Of a stretch of DNA of 64,000 bases, positions 25,789-36,182 are shown in pieces. Numbering within the stretch: the first letter of the stretch is position 1; each line of letters begins with the position of its first letter. Origin of the DNA: Echeneis naucrates (lineage: Eukaryota > Chordata > Actinopteri > Carangiformes > Echeneidae); assembly GCF_900963305.1 (NCBI RefSeq), contig NC_042531.1, forward strand, positions 2,231,872-2,295,871, in the 5' to 3' direction. Made by a program: the position numbers and the translations under genes. The notes beneath the pieces were generated by a model that searched no databases, was not told where the DNA came from, and saw only the letters and a program-made list of their open reading frames with translations.

Positions 25789-27008
25789 ATGGAGGTATGG
25801 GAAGAAGTTGAACTCTGCTTTCCCCAACTCAACAGCTCCTGCAGGAAGACTGTGCGTCCTCATTCTGAAGCCTTGTGCATTTACTCTCTGCTGTCCATCA
25901 TCACTCTGCTCACTGTGGTTCTTAACCTGCTGGTCATCATCTCCATCTCCCACTTCAGGCAGTGATACGTTTTCTCTGAATTCCTTCAAAGATCTTTACT
26001 TTTCACTTGCTGTTTGCAACAACACATTTAGGTTACTGGTTGTAGTGGACATAATCTGTAGTACAGTGTTTTATATAGCTATGATAGTGAGCAGTGAATA
26101 CTACAGATTTTATTAACTTCTAATAACGTGTATTGCTACAGCTACTAGATATAACAGTGTCTTGAGTGTTGATGTTATTTCTTTTCAGGCAGCTCCACAC
26201 CACCACCAACCTCCTCCTCCTCTCTCTGGCTGCTGCTGACTTTGTAGTGGGTCTCTTGATGATGCCAGTTTTTCTTCTCCAGAACCAAGGCTGCTGGTTC
26301 CTGGGTGACTTTATGTGTGGTGTGCATTACTTTCTGGGGTTCCTGGTTGTCAGTGTTTCAGTAGGAAACATGGTGCTGATATCTGTTGATCGCTACATTG
26401 CTATTTGTGAGCCCATGGTTTACTCCACCAGAGTTACCCTAAAGAGAGTTCAGCTCTGTGTTTGTCTGTGCTGGATATTTTCTGCTGTTCACAGCAGCTG
26501 GATACTTCGGGATTTCCTAAAACGTCCAAACAGGTATAACTCCTGTTATGGCGATTGTGTCGTTGTGGTAAACTTTGTTGAAGGAGCTGTTGATCTTGTT
26601 GTTACCTTTTTAGGCCCCATTTTAGTCATCATAGTTTTGTACTTGCGAGTTTTTGTGGTGGCTGTGTCTCAGGCTCGTGCCATGCGCTGTCACATTGCAG
26701 CTGTCACACTACAACTTTCAGGGAGTGTAAAAGCTAAAAAATCAGAAATGAAAGCAGCCAGGACTCTGGGTATTGTAGTAGCTGTGTTTCTGTTGTGTTC
26801 CTCTCCATATTATTGTTTCGCTGTTGCAGCTGAGAATAATTTAGTCGGGGCGTCATCTTCACTAATTGAGATTTGGCTGGTGTATTTCAACTCCTGTCTA
26901 AACCCTGTGATCTATGTCTTTTTCTACCCCTGGTTCAGAAAATCTATTAAAAACATCATTACATGTCAGATACTGCAGCCTGGCTCCAGTCAGACCAGTT
27001 TAATGTAG
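25789..27008 (+). CDS. P-family TAAR, class III-like olfactory receptor (A2), only intact P gene
   Basis: Exons are 25789-25958 (170 nt) and 26189-27008 (820 nt), making 329 residues. The start MEVWEEVELCF aligns with the M-family start. N15-S-S is a glycosylation site. D74 is 2.50, C100 and C180 form the disulfide, and DRY is 124-126. NPVIY is 295-299 and Y-P-W-F is 303-306. Position 3.32 is Gly107, so the classic amine-binding Asp is absent. Asp192 at 5.42 and Glu188 at 5.38 put two acids in TM5. Tyr289 at 7.43 and Trp286 at 7.40 are the usual aminergic residues. The toggle Trp 6.48 is Ser261 (CSSP). The 230-bp intron runs from CAG/GCAGTG to TTTTCAG/GC and splits Arg57. The gene converges on the M gene at 28542. 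Likely an amine-sensing receptor of olfactory neurons; the ligand is unknown. Confidence 0.92.
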
Positions 27009-27096
27009 AAAGAGATTTTTTTACATTATCAATGCACTAAATTTAAGCCTGGAAAAGTTGTCTGTTCCCACATTTTTGTTGATTTGGATATAAACC

Positions 27097-27151
27097 AGCA
27101 CCACAGCCTCTCTGGATATGGAGACCCTGGAGGAAGCTGAACTCTGCTTTC
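27097..27151 (+). pseudogene. Ectopic fragment of M-family exon 1
   Basis: The same 55-bp plus-strand copy of the M-family start region as at 4089, here 88 bp after the P stop. It has no splice donor or TM1 sequence behind it, so it cannot act as an exon 1. Confidence 0.8.
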
Positions 27152-27984
27152 TACTGGTGTGTTAATTAATATATAACTAAATACCAACCTGTTGTAAAGC
27201 CTGCTGTACTTTCACACAGTCTGATATCCTGGAAATATCTTCCTACTAAGTTGACAACTGCTCCAGGCACTCTAAAATAATCAAATGCCTCCCAGATAAG
27301 GCTATGTAAATTCATGTCTGTAAAAGTTTTCTGTTCCCACATTTTAGTTGATTTGGATATAAACCTTCATATAAATTGATCTTGTGAATTTAATTTCAAT
27401 GTTTTGACAAAAATGTGACAGAATTGCTTGCAAAACCTGCTTTCCTTTTTCAAAAAGAAAAATGTTTCCACCAATTTTATCTGCTCTTGATAAAAGAATA
27501 ATTGGCCAAATATTAAATCAATGTCGTCATTAGTTCAGAGTACTGAGTCACTCTCTATCTTGAGTTTGGATGATTCTTTATTATTTTCACATTCCCTCCT
27601 AAATACAGAACAGTTACAGTTACAGAAGCCATGTTAATTCATTACTCAATAAAAATCAAAAGTCAGCGTCCTATAATGTTCTATTGTTTCGAGGTCAATC
27701 AAATTGGGCATTATTTTACTAATCTGTTTGTTTGTTTTGTTTTTTTTTTATTACTTGTATAACATGCATTGTGTGATCATGCCCCAGATGATGGTGTGCA
27801 TATTCCCCTGTACACAGTCCAAGGAAAGAGTGGCCTCTGTGTTCATATCTATAAAACACGACACACACAGTTCAGAAGTTATTGATCTCAGTTCAGTGTT
27901 TTGTCTGTAATTGTTTTCACGGCACTCAGACTAATTATAATGTACCAATCAGAGTAGAATAGAGACTATTAGGACAATTACATC

Positions 27985-27990
27985 AATAAA
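27985..27990 (+). terminator. Candidate polyadenylation signal for the A2 P gene
   Basis: AATAAA about 980 bp after the stop. Another AATAAA lies at 27648-27653. Which one is used cannot be told from sequence. Confidence 0.3.
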
Positions 27991-28266
27991 ACTTTGTAGT
28001 CCTGTAATGTGGAAAATTGTGATTTGCTAATGAAAGCAACTACACATTCAATGAAAAGGCATAGGTTTATATGCAATATAAAGTGTGTCACGTTAAGTGT
28101 TCCACAATATACTTGGATTTATTTTATATTATATTTATGTTATTGTAGACATTCTGATGTTTATCAGTGTGGCTGTGAAAGAAGGGAGCAGGAAGTCTGG
28201 GGGGGTAGAGGGAGAGGACTGGCAGCAAAGGGGGCAATGCAATTTTTTACTTTTCCTTCAGCTTAG

Positions 28267-28272
28267 TTTATT
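28267..28272 (-). terminator. Polyadenylation signal of the A2 M gene
   Basis: AATAAA on the minus strand, 270 bp past the stop and conserved in position in every M gene. Confidence 0.5.
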
Positions 28273-28541
28273 CAGAAAACATGGATGAGCAATCACAATA
28301 TTGACATACATGGCTGATTTAGCAACAACAAAAAAAATAGTTCAGCTCAGTTAAAGGTTTTAAATTCAGCCACTTACAGATGAGCAATATCATTTTGACA
28401 AAAAGGAAAGCAACATCATGCTGGAGGCACTGACTCTTTATGTCCCAGGCAAGAAAATCAGATAACCTAATGAGCAAGTCATTTTTCATATTTTATCCTG
28501 GCATGAAGTAACAGCAAGAAATCCTTATTTGAACTCTTTTC

Positions 28542-29737
28542 CTACAGTATGTTAGCATCAGAGGAATAAGGCTGCAGTATCTGAAGTGTGACAATCTGAC
28601 GAATACACTTTCTAAACCAAGGATAGAAAAAAGCATAGATCAGTGGATTTAGACAGGAGTTCCAATAAAATAGCCAGATCCCAAAAACTGAAATTTCCAC
28701 ATCACTTGACATGTCCTGGCCTGCAATTGAGGGATAAAAATAAGGACAGAAACATATTAGAAACACAACTTCAACAACACCAAGAGTCCTGGCTGCTTTT
28801 CTCTCAGACTTATTAGCGCTCACATGAACTGAATTCTGGACTTTCACTGCTGCAGTATGAGACCTCAGAGCTCGAGCCTGTGACACAGCCACCACAAATA
28901 CTTTCATATACAGAGTTATGATAACGGAAATGGGACCTATAAAAGTCAACACGCCATCTAAAGCTCCTGTTAAGAAGTTAATAACAGCTACACACTCTCC
29001 ATAGCAGGAATTATACCTATCTGGGTGTTTCAGGAAGACATTCAGTATCACACCGTTATACAAGACAGAACAGGCCCAACACAGACCAACACTGACTTTA
29101 ACTCTGTTTAGAGTGACTTTAGTGGAGTAATGCAAAGGGTCACAAATGGCCACGTAACGGTCAACCGATATGAGCACCATGTTTCCTACTGAGGCAAATG
29201 GAAGGACAAAAGAGACATAATAAAACAGTCTGCATGTCAAGCTCCCCAAAACCCAGCAGCCTTCTTTAAGGAGGATTTGAAGTGGCATCAGCAGGAGTCC
29301 GACAAGGAAGTCTGAGACAGCCAGAGAGAGGAGGAGGAGGTTGGTGGAGGTGTGTAGCTGCCTGGAGAAAGAAAACCATACTGAGCCCATTAGTCTCTGC
29401 AGCAGATGGAACACCATGATTCTTTAAACAGTGTTCACATGCAGCAGCAGTTTTAAATGCAGCTGTCTAAAAATAGTCACAATTACATTTCCTTACATAG
29501 AAATCATTCAAACTTTTCATCTGAATAAAATAAAAATTATTTTGTGTTAATGTTTTGAAGTTTATGCCTGAAGTGGGAGATAGAGATGATGACCAGCAGG
29601 TTGAGACAGACAGTCAGTACGGTGATGGAGGACAGCAGAATGTAAAGGAAAACGTTTGTGGCGTAATGCTGTAACTTCTTCCTGCATGAAGTGTTCATCT
29701 GTGGAAAGCAGAGTTCAGCTTCCTCCAGGGTCTCCAT
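28542..29737 (-). CDS. M-family TAAR (A2), intact
   Basis: Exons are 29568-29737 and 28542-29361, again 170 and 820 nt, giving 329 residues. It differs from B1 at Leu84, Phe112 (3.37), Val194, Glu254 in TM6 (GVVEVVF), Pro267, Met274 and the TM7 triplet Phe288-Tyr289-Trp290. It keeps Ser107 at 3.32, Asp192 at 5.42, DRY, NPLIY and Y-P-W-F. Tyr289 restores the classical aminergic Tyr at 7.43, which B1 and B2 lack. A Glu inside TM6 near 6.41 is unusual for a GPCR and is shared by A1. Intron 29362-29567 is GC-AG. A 61-codon upstream ORF (29695-29880) overlaps the start in another frame. Confidence 0.92.
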
Positions 29738-29938
29738 ATCCAGAGAGGCTGTGGTGCTCCAGTAGATTTCTGGCCAGCATCTCCATCAAAACGCTGAATA
29801 AGACACTCCTCCCTCTTTTCCTGTAACCAAACAACTGTCTTTTTGTTCTGTGATGCAATGATCGGAGCCTGGACCTTCATTTGGATTGGATACTTCTATT
29901 CAGCACGTCCCTCCACCTAGAAGATTGTACACACAAAT

Positions 29939-29971
29939 ATTAAATATGAATATTAAATATTCATATTTAAT
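29939..29971. repeat. A/T-rich inverted repeat in the M-gene upstream flank
   Basis: Two perfect 14-base arms (ATTAAATATGAATA and its complement) around TTAAA. In types A and C the same place reads simply AATATACATTCATATTTAAT, so one arm looks like a fold-back copy of the other. The same structure is in B3 (56059-56091), and B1 has it with a base missing. Confidence 0.85.
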
Positions 29972-31019
29972 ATCTCTCCAATCATCTTTGGATTTGACAC
30001 CTTCCACCACAGAATGACCTGCAACAGCACAAAGAGCATGTTTAACTAATATGTTTCAATACAGAATAAGTTGATGTTGTTAATGTAAAATCCAACCCAA
30101 CATTGAACCTTTAATTTAATTTAGGAATTTCATCATTAACCCTCAACACGTTGATATTAAAAACACATTTCAGCCACATGTAAATGACAGTGACAATAGC
30201 CATTGGACATGTCTGCCGGTGTCATGTTAGGCAACAATCTCTTTCTGGAGATTCTACTCACTCCAGCTCAGAGCAGTAATCAGTGCAACCACTGGCAGAT
30301 GTTCTTTTTTTGTTGAATAACTATGCTCAATAATGAAGGACCTGTGGTGACAGCTGTGATAAAAGCTGTTTCAATTGATTCCAAAACACAATTCCATCAA
30401 TGAAACAAGGACGGCACGCCTTAACGTTTGTTAAAAGTGACTACCTCAGTAATCTGTGCTGCTTAATTTACAGAAGAAAACTTATTTGAACATGTGTTGT
30501 CTGACAGGGCTAAAGCTTCCCATACAGGTCAACAGCAGGAGACGGTGAGAGTGGATGTACAATTGGAGAAGTTTTAGAAGTTGATGTGCCTGCTAAAGTC
30601 CTCTAGGTGGCACCAAAACTCACTGCAGTCAAAGATGGTACGGTCCTCTGGAAACTAAATACGATACAAGGATTTGTTGTGGTTCGACAGAGATGGGATT
30701 TAGTGAGCTCACCTGACAGTGGTGAAGTCCATAAATAAATGGTAGATATATATAAAATACCTAAGCAGCTGTGCCTCGGCATTTTCAGATTGGTTCATCT
30801 GAAATGTTATTTGCCAGTGAAGATGTTGTGTCATTAAGTTTGGCCAAAGATATAGAAGTAGTGATTACACATTCTCATTAGGCAGTATTTTTCTATACTG
30901 GGTTTAAATGTACTTAAAAAAAAAATAATTAAAAAAAAATCACCTACATAGACTCAAAAATTCCGCATATATTATAAATATCAAAGAACAATTTACTTAA
31001 ATTGGCCTGCATCACGTTA

Positions 31020-31324
31020 ATCTCCAGGTCATCATCTCCATCTCCCACTTCGGCAGTGATACACTTTCTCTGAATCCCCTAAAAGATCTTTACTTTTCAC
31101 TTGCTGTTCTGCAACAACACATTTAGGTAAATGTAACTGGTTGCAGCTGAGAATAATTTCATCGGGGCGTCATCTTCACTAATTGAGATTTGGCTGGTGT
31201 ATTCCAACTCCTGTCTAAACCCTGTGATCTTTGTCTTTTTCTACCTCTGGTTCAGAAAATCTATTAAAAACATCATTACATGTCAGATACTGCAGCCTGG
31301 CTCCAGTCAGACCAGTTTAATGTA
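31020..31324 (+). pseudogene. Relic of a P-family TAAR with internal deletion
   Basis: Same structure and same GTTG joint as the B1 relic. The surviving exon 2 tail reads through TM7 ([11 protein letters not shown]) and the C-terminus to TAG at 31322-31324. Two changes in the TM7 tail (a Ser and a Phe where other copies have Phe and Tyr) are shared with B1 but not with B3, which keeps the ancestral bases. Confidence 0.9.
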
Positions 31325-32004
31325 GAAAGAGAATGATTTGAGTGAAACCTTTTTCTGTGAATAGAAAATTATATATTTTTTACATTATCAGTGCACTTTA
31401 GAAAAAAAAAAAAAAAAAACACAAGAAACTTGTGCGACAACAAAATGGACCAGACTCAGTGATCACCTTCCTAACAACAAACTTTCACCCTGCTCTATGT
31501 GCCCTACAGATAATATCCAACTAGGCCAGTGAGCGGTGGTAGCTATCATGTCTTTGGGGTCATCAGGTGGGAACCTCCTTTCACCGGTGTTTTGTCTAGT
31601 TAGTCCCACAACACCTCCAGGAGGCTAAACCGTGAACACTGGCGTCCCAGAGTCACCCCCTAATGCCAGCCATCACCGTTCCTCACACAGAGACAGCTAT
31701 CTCAAACAGCACGACTGTCAACTACTGTGACCTCTCACCAACTGCACCAGTGAAAGCGGGGTGGGGATACAGACCCTGGTTCGGGTAAGGGGGCATGAAA
31801 GTATAGAGGGTGCAGGAGGTGGAGGCAGTACAAGCTACACTAGCAGATTCAGCAACTAAACTCACCTGAACAATCCTATATTCAAACAAAACCAACACAG
31901 GCCAACTCACCTGGGCTAACCGCATGGTCTCAAAGAGGCTCAAACAGGCCACACCCTCCACTTAAATACACTTCCTCTTCCTGGATTTCTTCCTCTGCTT
32001 CTTC

Positions 32005-32433
32005 CTAGAGTCTGTCTATCTTAAGAGCTCCCCCTGCTGGGCCCCCAGCTACTATTACTTCTTCTAACCAAATCCACTGACTGGATCTTACTGCCTCATC
32101 TGACATTTCCTTCACTGTTTTCCTCACCCTCTGTCCCCTTCCTCCTAACTCCTGCAACAAAGCGACAGCAGATCTGGTTACAAACCGTCTACATCCTACT
32201 TCCACTGGACAAATCCGAACCTTCCATCCTCGCTGCTCAGCATCCTTACTTAGACCTGCATACCTGAGCTTTTTCCTTTCCTTTGCTTCTTCAACTGAAT
32301 CCTCCCACGACACAGTCAGCTCTATGGAATATACTTTCTTTCTACTCCTAGACCACACAATTATATCAGGCCTTAGCTTTGTACAGGCTATTTCCTGGGG
32401 AACAACAAGCTTTCCTCCTAAATCCACCTGCAT
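32005..32433 (-). pseudogene. REL LINE: restriction-like endonuclease part
   Basis: A 142-codon open stretch. Its frame continues upstream without a stop to about 32600. RPDIIVWS and YSIELTV carry the PD...E core of a PD-(D/E)xK nuclease. EVGCRRFV near the end is also typical of this LINE group. It is not a host gene: it lies inside the truncated element. Confidence 0.7.
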
Positions 32434-32723
32434 CTCCCAGTCACCAGCATCCTCTAAGCTGCCTTGCTTCCTTATTATCTTATTAACTTTCCCTCCTTCC
32501 TGACCAAACTGTATTGCAACTCTCTTTGTCTTAGACCCTCCTAGAATTGCCTGCCTCCGTATATCTTTAAACCTGCAGCTAAGCTTTTTAAAACCTGGTT
32601 ATGTCGCCACGTATATCGGCCTTGTGAGAGACTAACATTAGAACCGGACAAGATGTGATTTAGAGTTGCAGTACCTGAACACAACGGACATAGTGGGTCT
32701 CCATTTACCCAGAGTTTTAAGTT

Positions 32724-33455
32724 CTAGGGAGTTGGCAATACATCATATGTTGCCCCTATCAAAAATCTAATCCTACTTTCCTCCATACTCCACAGCTCTT
32801 TCCAACTAAGGTTTTTCTTCTCTACACCTTCCCAGTTCAACCACTGCTTAGCCTGAGCCACTGCCCTCGCACTCCTTAATATTTCCTCCTGTCTACGAAC
32901 CTGCTCCACAACTAGCTTCCTCTTCTCTTTGGGACCTGCTCTACTCCACACCGGTTTGCCTGAGCCAAGCCCCAAGCCTCCCCGGCCTATCTGTACATTA
33001 CCCACAATCTCTGTATGCCTAAGAGCTGCTTCTGCTTCCTGCACTGCCGTCCTTGGATTCCATTTTCTCCCCTTGGTTGGGTTTGGAACCACCTTACTAA
33101 CTACCACATCTTTACTCCCAGATAACAGGAGCTCTGTCCTAACCTTAGTACATTTAAACTCCTCCACTAGACTACATGCTGAGAGCTGAAGTACGCCTTT
33201 CCCATACAGTGCCACAGTGCTTAAACATCTCGGAACACCGAGCCACTTCCTAATGTAAAAGCTTACTAGTCTTTCCATTTTCTCTGCAGCCAATATTGGA
33301 ATCTCATATACCGACAGTGGCCACATCAATCTGGGAAATAATCCAAACTGCAAACACCACAGCTTCAACTTTCCTGGAAGTCCCGATTTATCTATTCTAT
33401 CCAGTCCCTCAGCAGCATCCTTCCTAAACTGCACTACCTGTTCTCCATCATGCAA
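32724..33455 (-). pseudogene. REL LINE: post-RT region
   Basis: A 243-codon open stretch lying between the RT fingers/palm (lost) and the zinc knuckle. Visible marks are GLPGKLKLWCLQFGL, YEIPILAAEKMERL and RKWLGVPRCLS, typical of the C-terminal half of R2/HERO-type proteins. B1 carries the same region split by a 2-base loss near 10208. Confidence 0.7.
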
Positions 33456-34711
33456 ATCTGCCTTGTACCACCTACCGAGGCTCTTGACTGGTTTTTTCCC
33501 TAATTATTGGAATTTCTTCTTCATCGATTACAAACTTTCGATAACTTAATCTTCCTCTACTTATTGAGATACTTCTAGACTTACTAGGCTTGATTCTCAT
33601 ACTAGCCCACTTTAAGTTTTTATTAAGTATCTGTTAAGTATCTACCTGCTGTACTTACACACAGTCTGATATCCTGGAAATATCTTCCTACTAAGTTGAC
33701 AACTGCTCCAGGCACTCTAAAATAATCAAATGCCTCCCAGATAAGGCTATGTAAATTCATGTCTGTAAAAGTTGTCTGTTACCACATTTTTGTTGATTTG
33801 GATATAAACCTTCATATAAATTGATCTTGTGAATTTAATTTCAATATTTGACAAAAATGTGACAGAATTGCTTGCAAAACCTGCTTTCCTTTTTCAAAAA
33901 AGAAAAATGTTTCTACCAATTTTATCTGCTCTTGATAAAAGAATAATTGGCCAAATATTAAATCAATGTCGTCATTAGTTCAGAGTACTGAGTCACTCTC
34001 TATCTTGAGTTTGGATGATTCTTTATTATTTTCACATTCCCTCCTAAATACAGAACAGTTACAGTTACAGAAGCCATGTTAATTCATTACTCAATAAAAA
34101 TCAAAAGTCAGCGTCCTATAATGTTCTATTGTTTTGAGGTAAATCAAATTGGGCAATATTATACTAATATGTTTGTTTGTTTTGTTTTTTTTTATTACTT
34201 GTATAACATGCATTGTGTGATCATGCCCCAGATGATGGTGTGCATATTCCCCTGTACACAGTCCAAGGAAAGAGTGGCCTCTGTGTTCATATCTATAAAA
34301 CACGACACACACAGTTCAGAAGTTATTGACCTCAGTTCAGTGTTTTGTCTGTAATTGTTTTCACGGCACTCAGAATAATTATAATGTACCAATCAGAGTA
34401 GAATAGAGACTATTAGGACAATTACATCAATAAAACTTTGTAGTCCTGTAATGTGGAAAATTGTGATTTGCTAATGAAAGCAACTACACATTCAATGAAA
34501 AGGCATAGGTTTTATATGCAATATAAAGTGTGTAACGTTAAGTGTTCCACAATATACTTGGATTTATTTTATATTATATTTATGTTATTGTAGACATTCT
34601 GATGTTTATCAGTGTGGCTGTGAAAGAAGGGAGCAGGAAGTCTGGGGGGGTAGAGGGAGAGGACTGGCAGCAAAGGGGGCAATGCAATTTTTTACTTTTC
34701 CTTCAGCTTAG

Positions 34712-34717
34712 TTTATT
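34712..34717 (-). terminator. Polyadenylation signal of the B2 M gene
   Basis: AATAAA on the minus strand, 270 bp past the stop. Confidence 0.5.
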
Positions 34718-34986
34718 CAGAAAACATGGATGAGCAATCACAATATTGACATACATGGCTGATTTAGCAACAACAAAAACAATCATTCAGCTCAGTTAAA
34801 GGTTTTAAATTCAGCCACTTACAGATGAGCAATATCATTTTGACAAAAAGGAAAGCAACATCATGCTGGAGGCACTGACTCTTTATGTCCCAGGCAAGAA
34901 AATCAGATAACCTCATGAGCAAGTCATTTTTCATATTTTATCCTGGCATGAAGTAACAGCAAGAAATCCTTATTTGAACTCTTTTC

Positions 34987-36182
34987 CTACAGTATGTTAG
35001 CATCAGAGGAATAAGGCTGCAGTATCTGAAGTGTGACAATCTGACGAATACACTTTCTAAACCAAGGATAGAAAAAAGCATAGATCAGTGGATTTAGACA
35101 GGAGTTACTAGAAAGTAGCCAGATCCCAAAAACTGAAATTTCCACATCACTTGACACGTCCTGGCCTGCGATTGAGGTATAAAAATAAGGACAGAAACAT
35201 ATTAGAAACACAACTACAACAACACCAAGAGTCCTGGCTGCTTTTCTCTCAGACTTATTAGCGCTCACATGAACTGAATTCTGGACTTTCACTGCTGCAG
35301 TATGAGACCTCAGAGCTCGAGCCTGTGACACAGCCACCACAAATACTTTCATATACAGAGTTATGATAACGGAAATGGGACCTATAAAAGTCAACATGCC
35401 ATCTAAAGCTCCTGTTAAGAAGTTAATAACAACTACACACTCTCCATAGCAGGAATTATACCTATCTGGGTGTTTCAGGAAGACATTCAGTATCACACCG
35501 TTATACAAGACAGAACAGGCCCAACACAGACCAACACTGACTTTAACTCTGTTTAGAGTGACTTTAGTGGAGTAATGCAAAGGGTCACAAATGGCCACGT
35601 AACGGTCAACCGATATGAGCACCATGTTTCCTACTGAGGCAATTGGAAGGACAAAAGAGACATAATAAAACAGTCTGCATGTCAAGCTCCCCAAAACCCA
35701 GCAGCCTTCTTTAAGGAGGATTTGAACTGGCATCAGCAGGAGTCCGACAAGGAAGTCTGAGACAGCCAGAGAGAGGAGGAGGAGGTTGGTGGAGGTGTGT
35801 AGCTGCCTGGAGAAAGAAAACCATACTGAGCCCATTAGTCTCTGCAGCAGATGGAACACCATGATTCTTTAAACAGTGTTCACATGCAGCAGCAGTTTTA
35901 AATACAGCTGTCTAAAAATAGTCACAATTACATTTCCTTACATAGAAATCATTCAAACTTTTCATCTGAATAAAATAAAAATAATTTTGTGTTAATGTTT
36001 TGAAGTTTATGCCTGAAGTGGGAGATAGAGATGATGACCAGCAGGTTGAGACAGACAGTCAGTACGGTGATGGAGGACAGCAGAATGTAAAGGAAAACGT
36101 TTGTGGCGTAATGCTGTAACTTCTTCCTGCATGAAGTGTTCATCTGTGGAAAGCAGAGTTCAGCTTCCTCCAGGGTCTCCAT
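34987..36182 (-). CDS. M-family TAAR (B2), intact, same protein as B1
   Basis: Exons are 36013-36182 and 34987-35806, giving 329 residues; intron 35807-36012 is GC-AG. The exon 2 protein is identical to B1 over its whole length, and so is exon 1. Pocket states are Pro111-Ile112 in TM3 and Leu288-Ser289-Ser290 in TM7, so the classical Tyr 7.43 is Ser. Identity at the protein level across 23 kb means a very recent duplication, gene conversion, or two haplotypes placed in tandem. A 61-codon upstream ORF (36140-36325) overlaps the start codon. Confidence 0.92.

Larger units (their letters stand above)
23005..29882. repeat. TAAR tandem unit A2 (type A)
   Basis: The cleanest type A unit, with both receptors intact. 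The upstream non-coding block 23005-25788 carries the 22-bp inverted repeat (23629-23650), an NRF-1-like site and the type A-only 389-bp segment (about 24849-25237), which includes a long T-rich tract. The 1.53 kb between the stop codons (27009-28541) contains the ectopic exon-1 scrap and polyadenylation signals for both genes. No other coding sequence is seen. Confidence 0.92.
31400..33645 (-). mobile_element. 5'-truncated REL-endonuclease LINE, B2 copy
   Basis: The best-preserved of the three copies. Inserted in what is, in type A, the flank just after the P stop. The right flank resumes at the string CTGCTGTACTT shared with type A. The element shows the post-RT region, CPLC...HIL knuckle and PD-(D/E)xK endonuclease in the order expected. 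At least two frameshifts remain (near 32600 and near 33490), so it cannot move by itself. The left end is again a run of A on the plus strand. Confidence 0.78.

Noticed and set aside
28097-28288. A 63-codon plus-strand ORF (MFHNILGFILYYIYV) present in most units
   Set aside because: It is hydrophobic and repeated, but only because the units are recent copies. It lies in the 3' flank between convergent genes, has no family resemblance, and is disturbed freely in B1 and C3.
32929-33189. An 86-codon plus-strand ORF, Pro-rich
   Set aside because: Antisense shadow of the REL LINE coding sequence.
34987-35862. A 291-codon single-exon receptor starting at MVFHLLQRLMGSV
   Set aside because: The first 18 codons are intron sequence; such a protein would lack TM1. 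Splicing to exon 1 at the shared Arg57 gives a proper 329-residue receptor.
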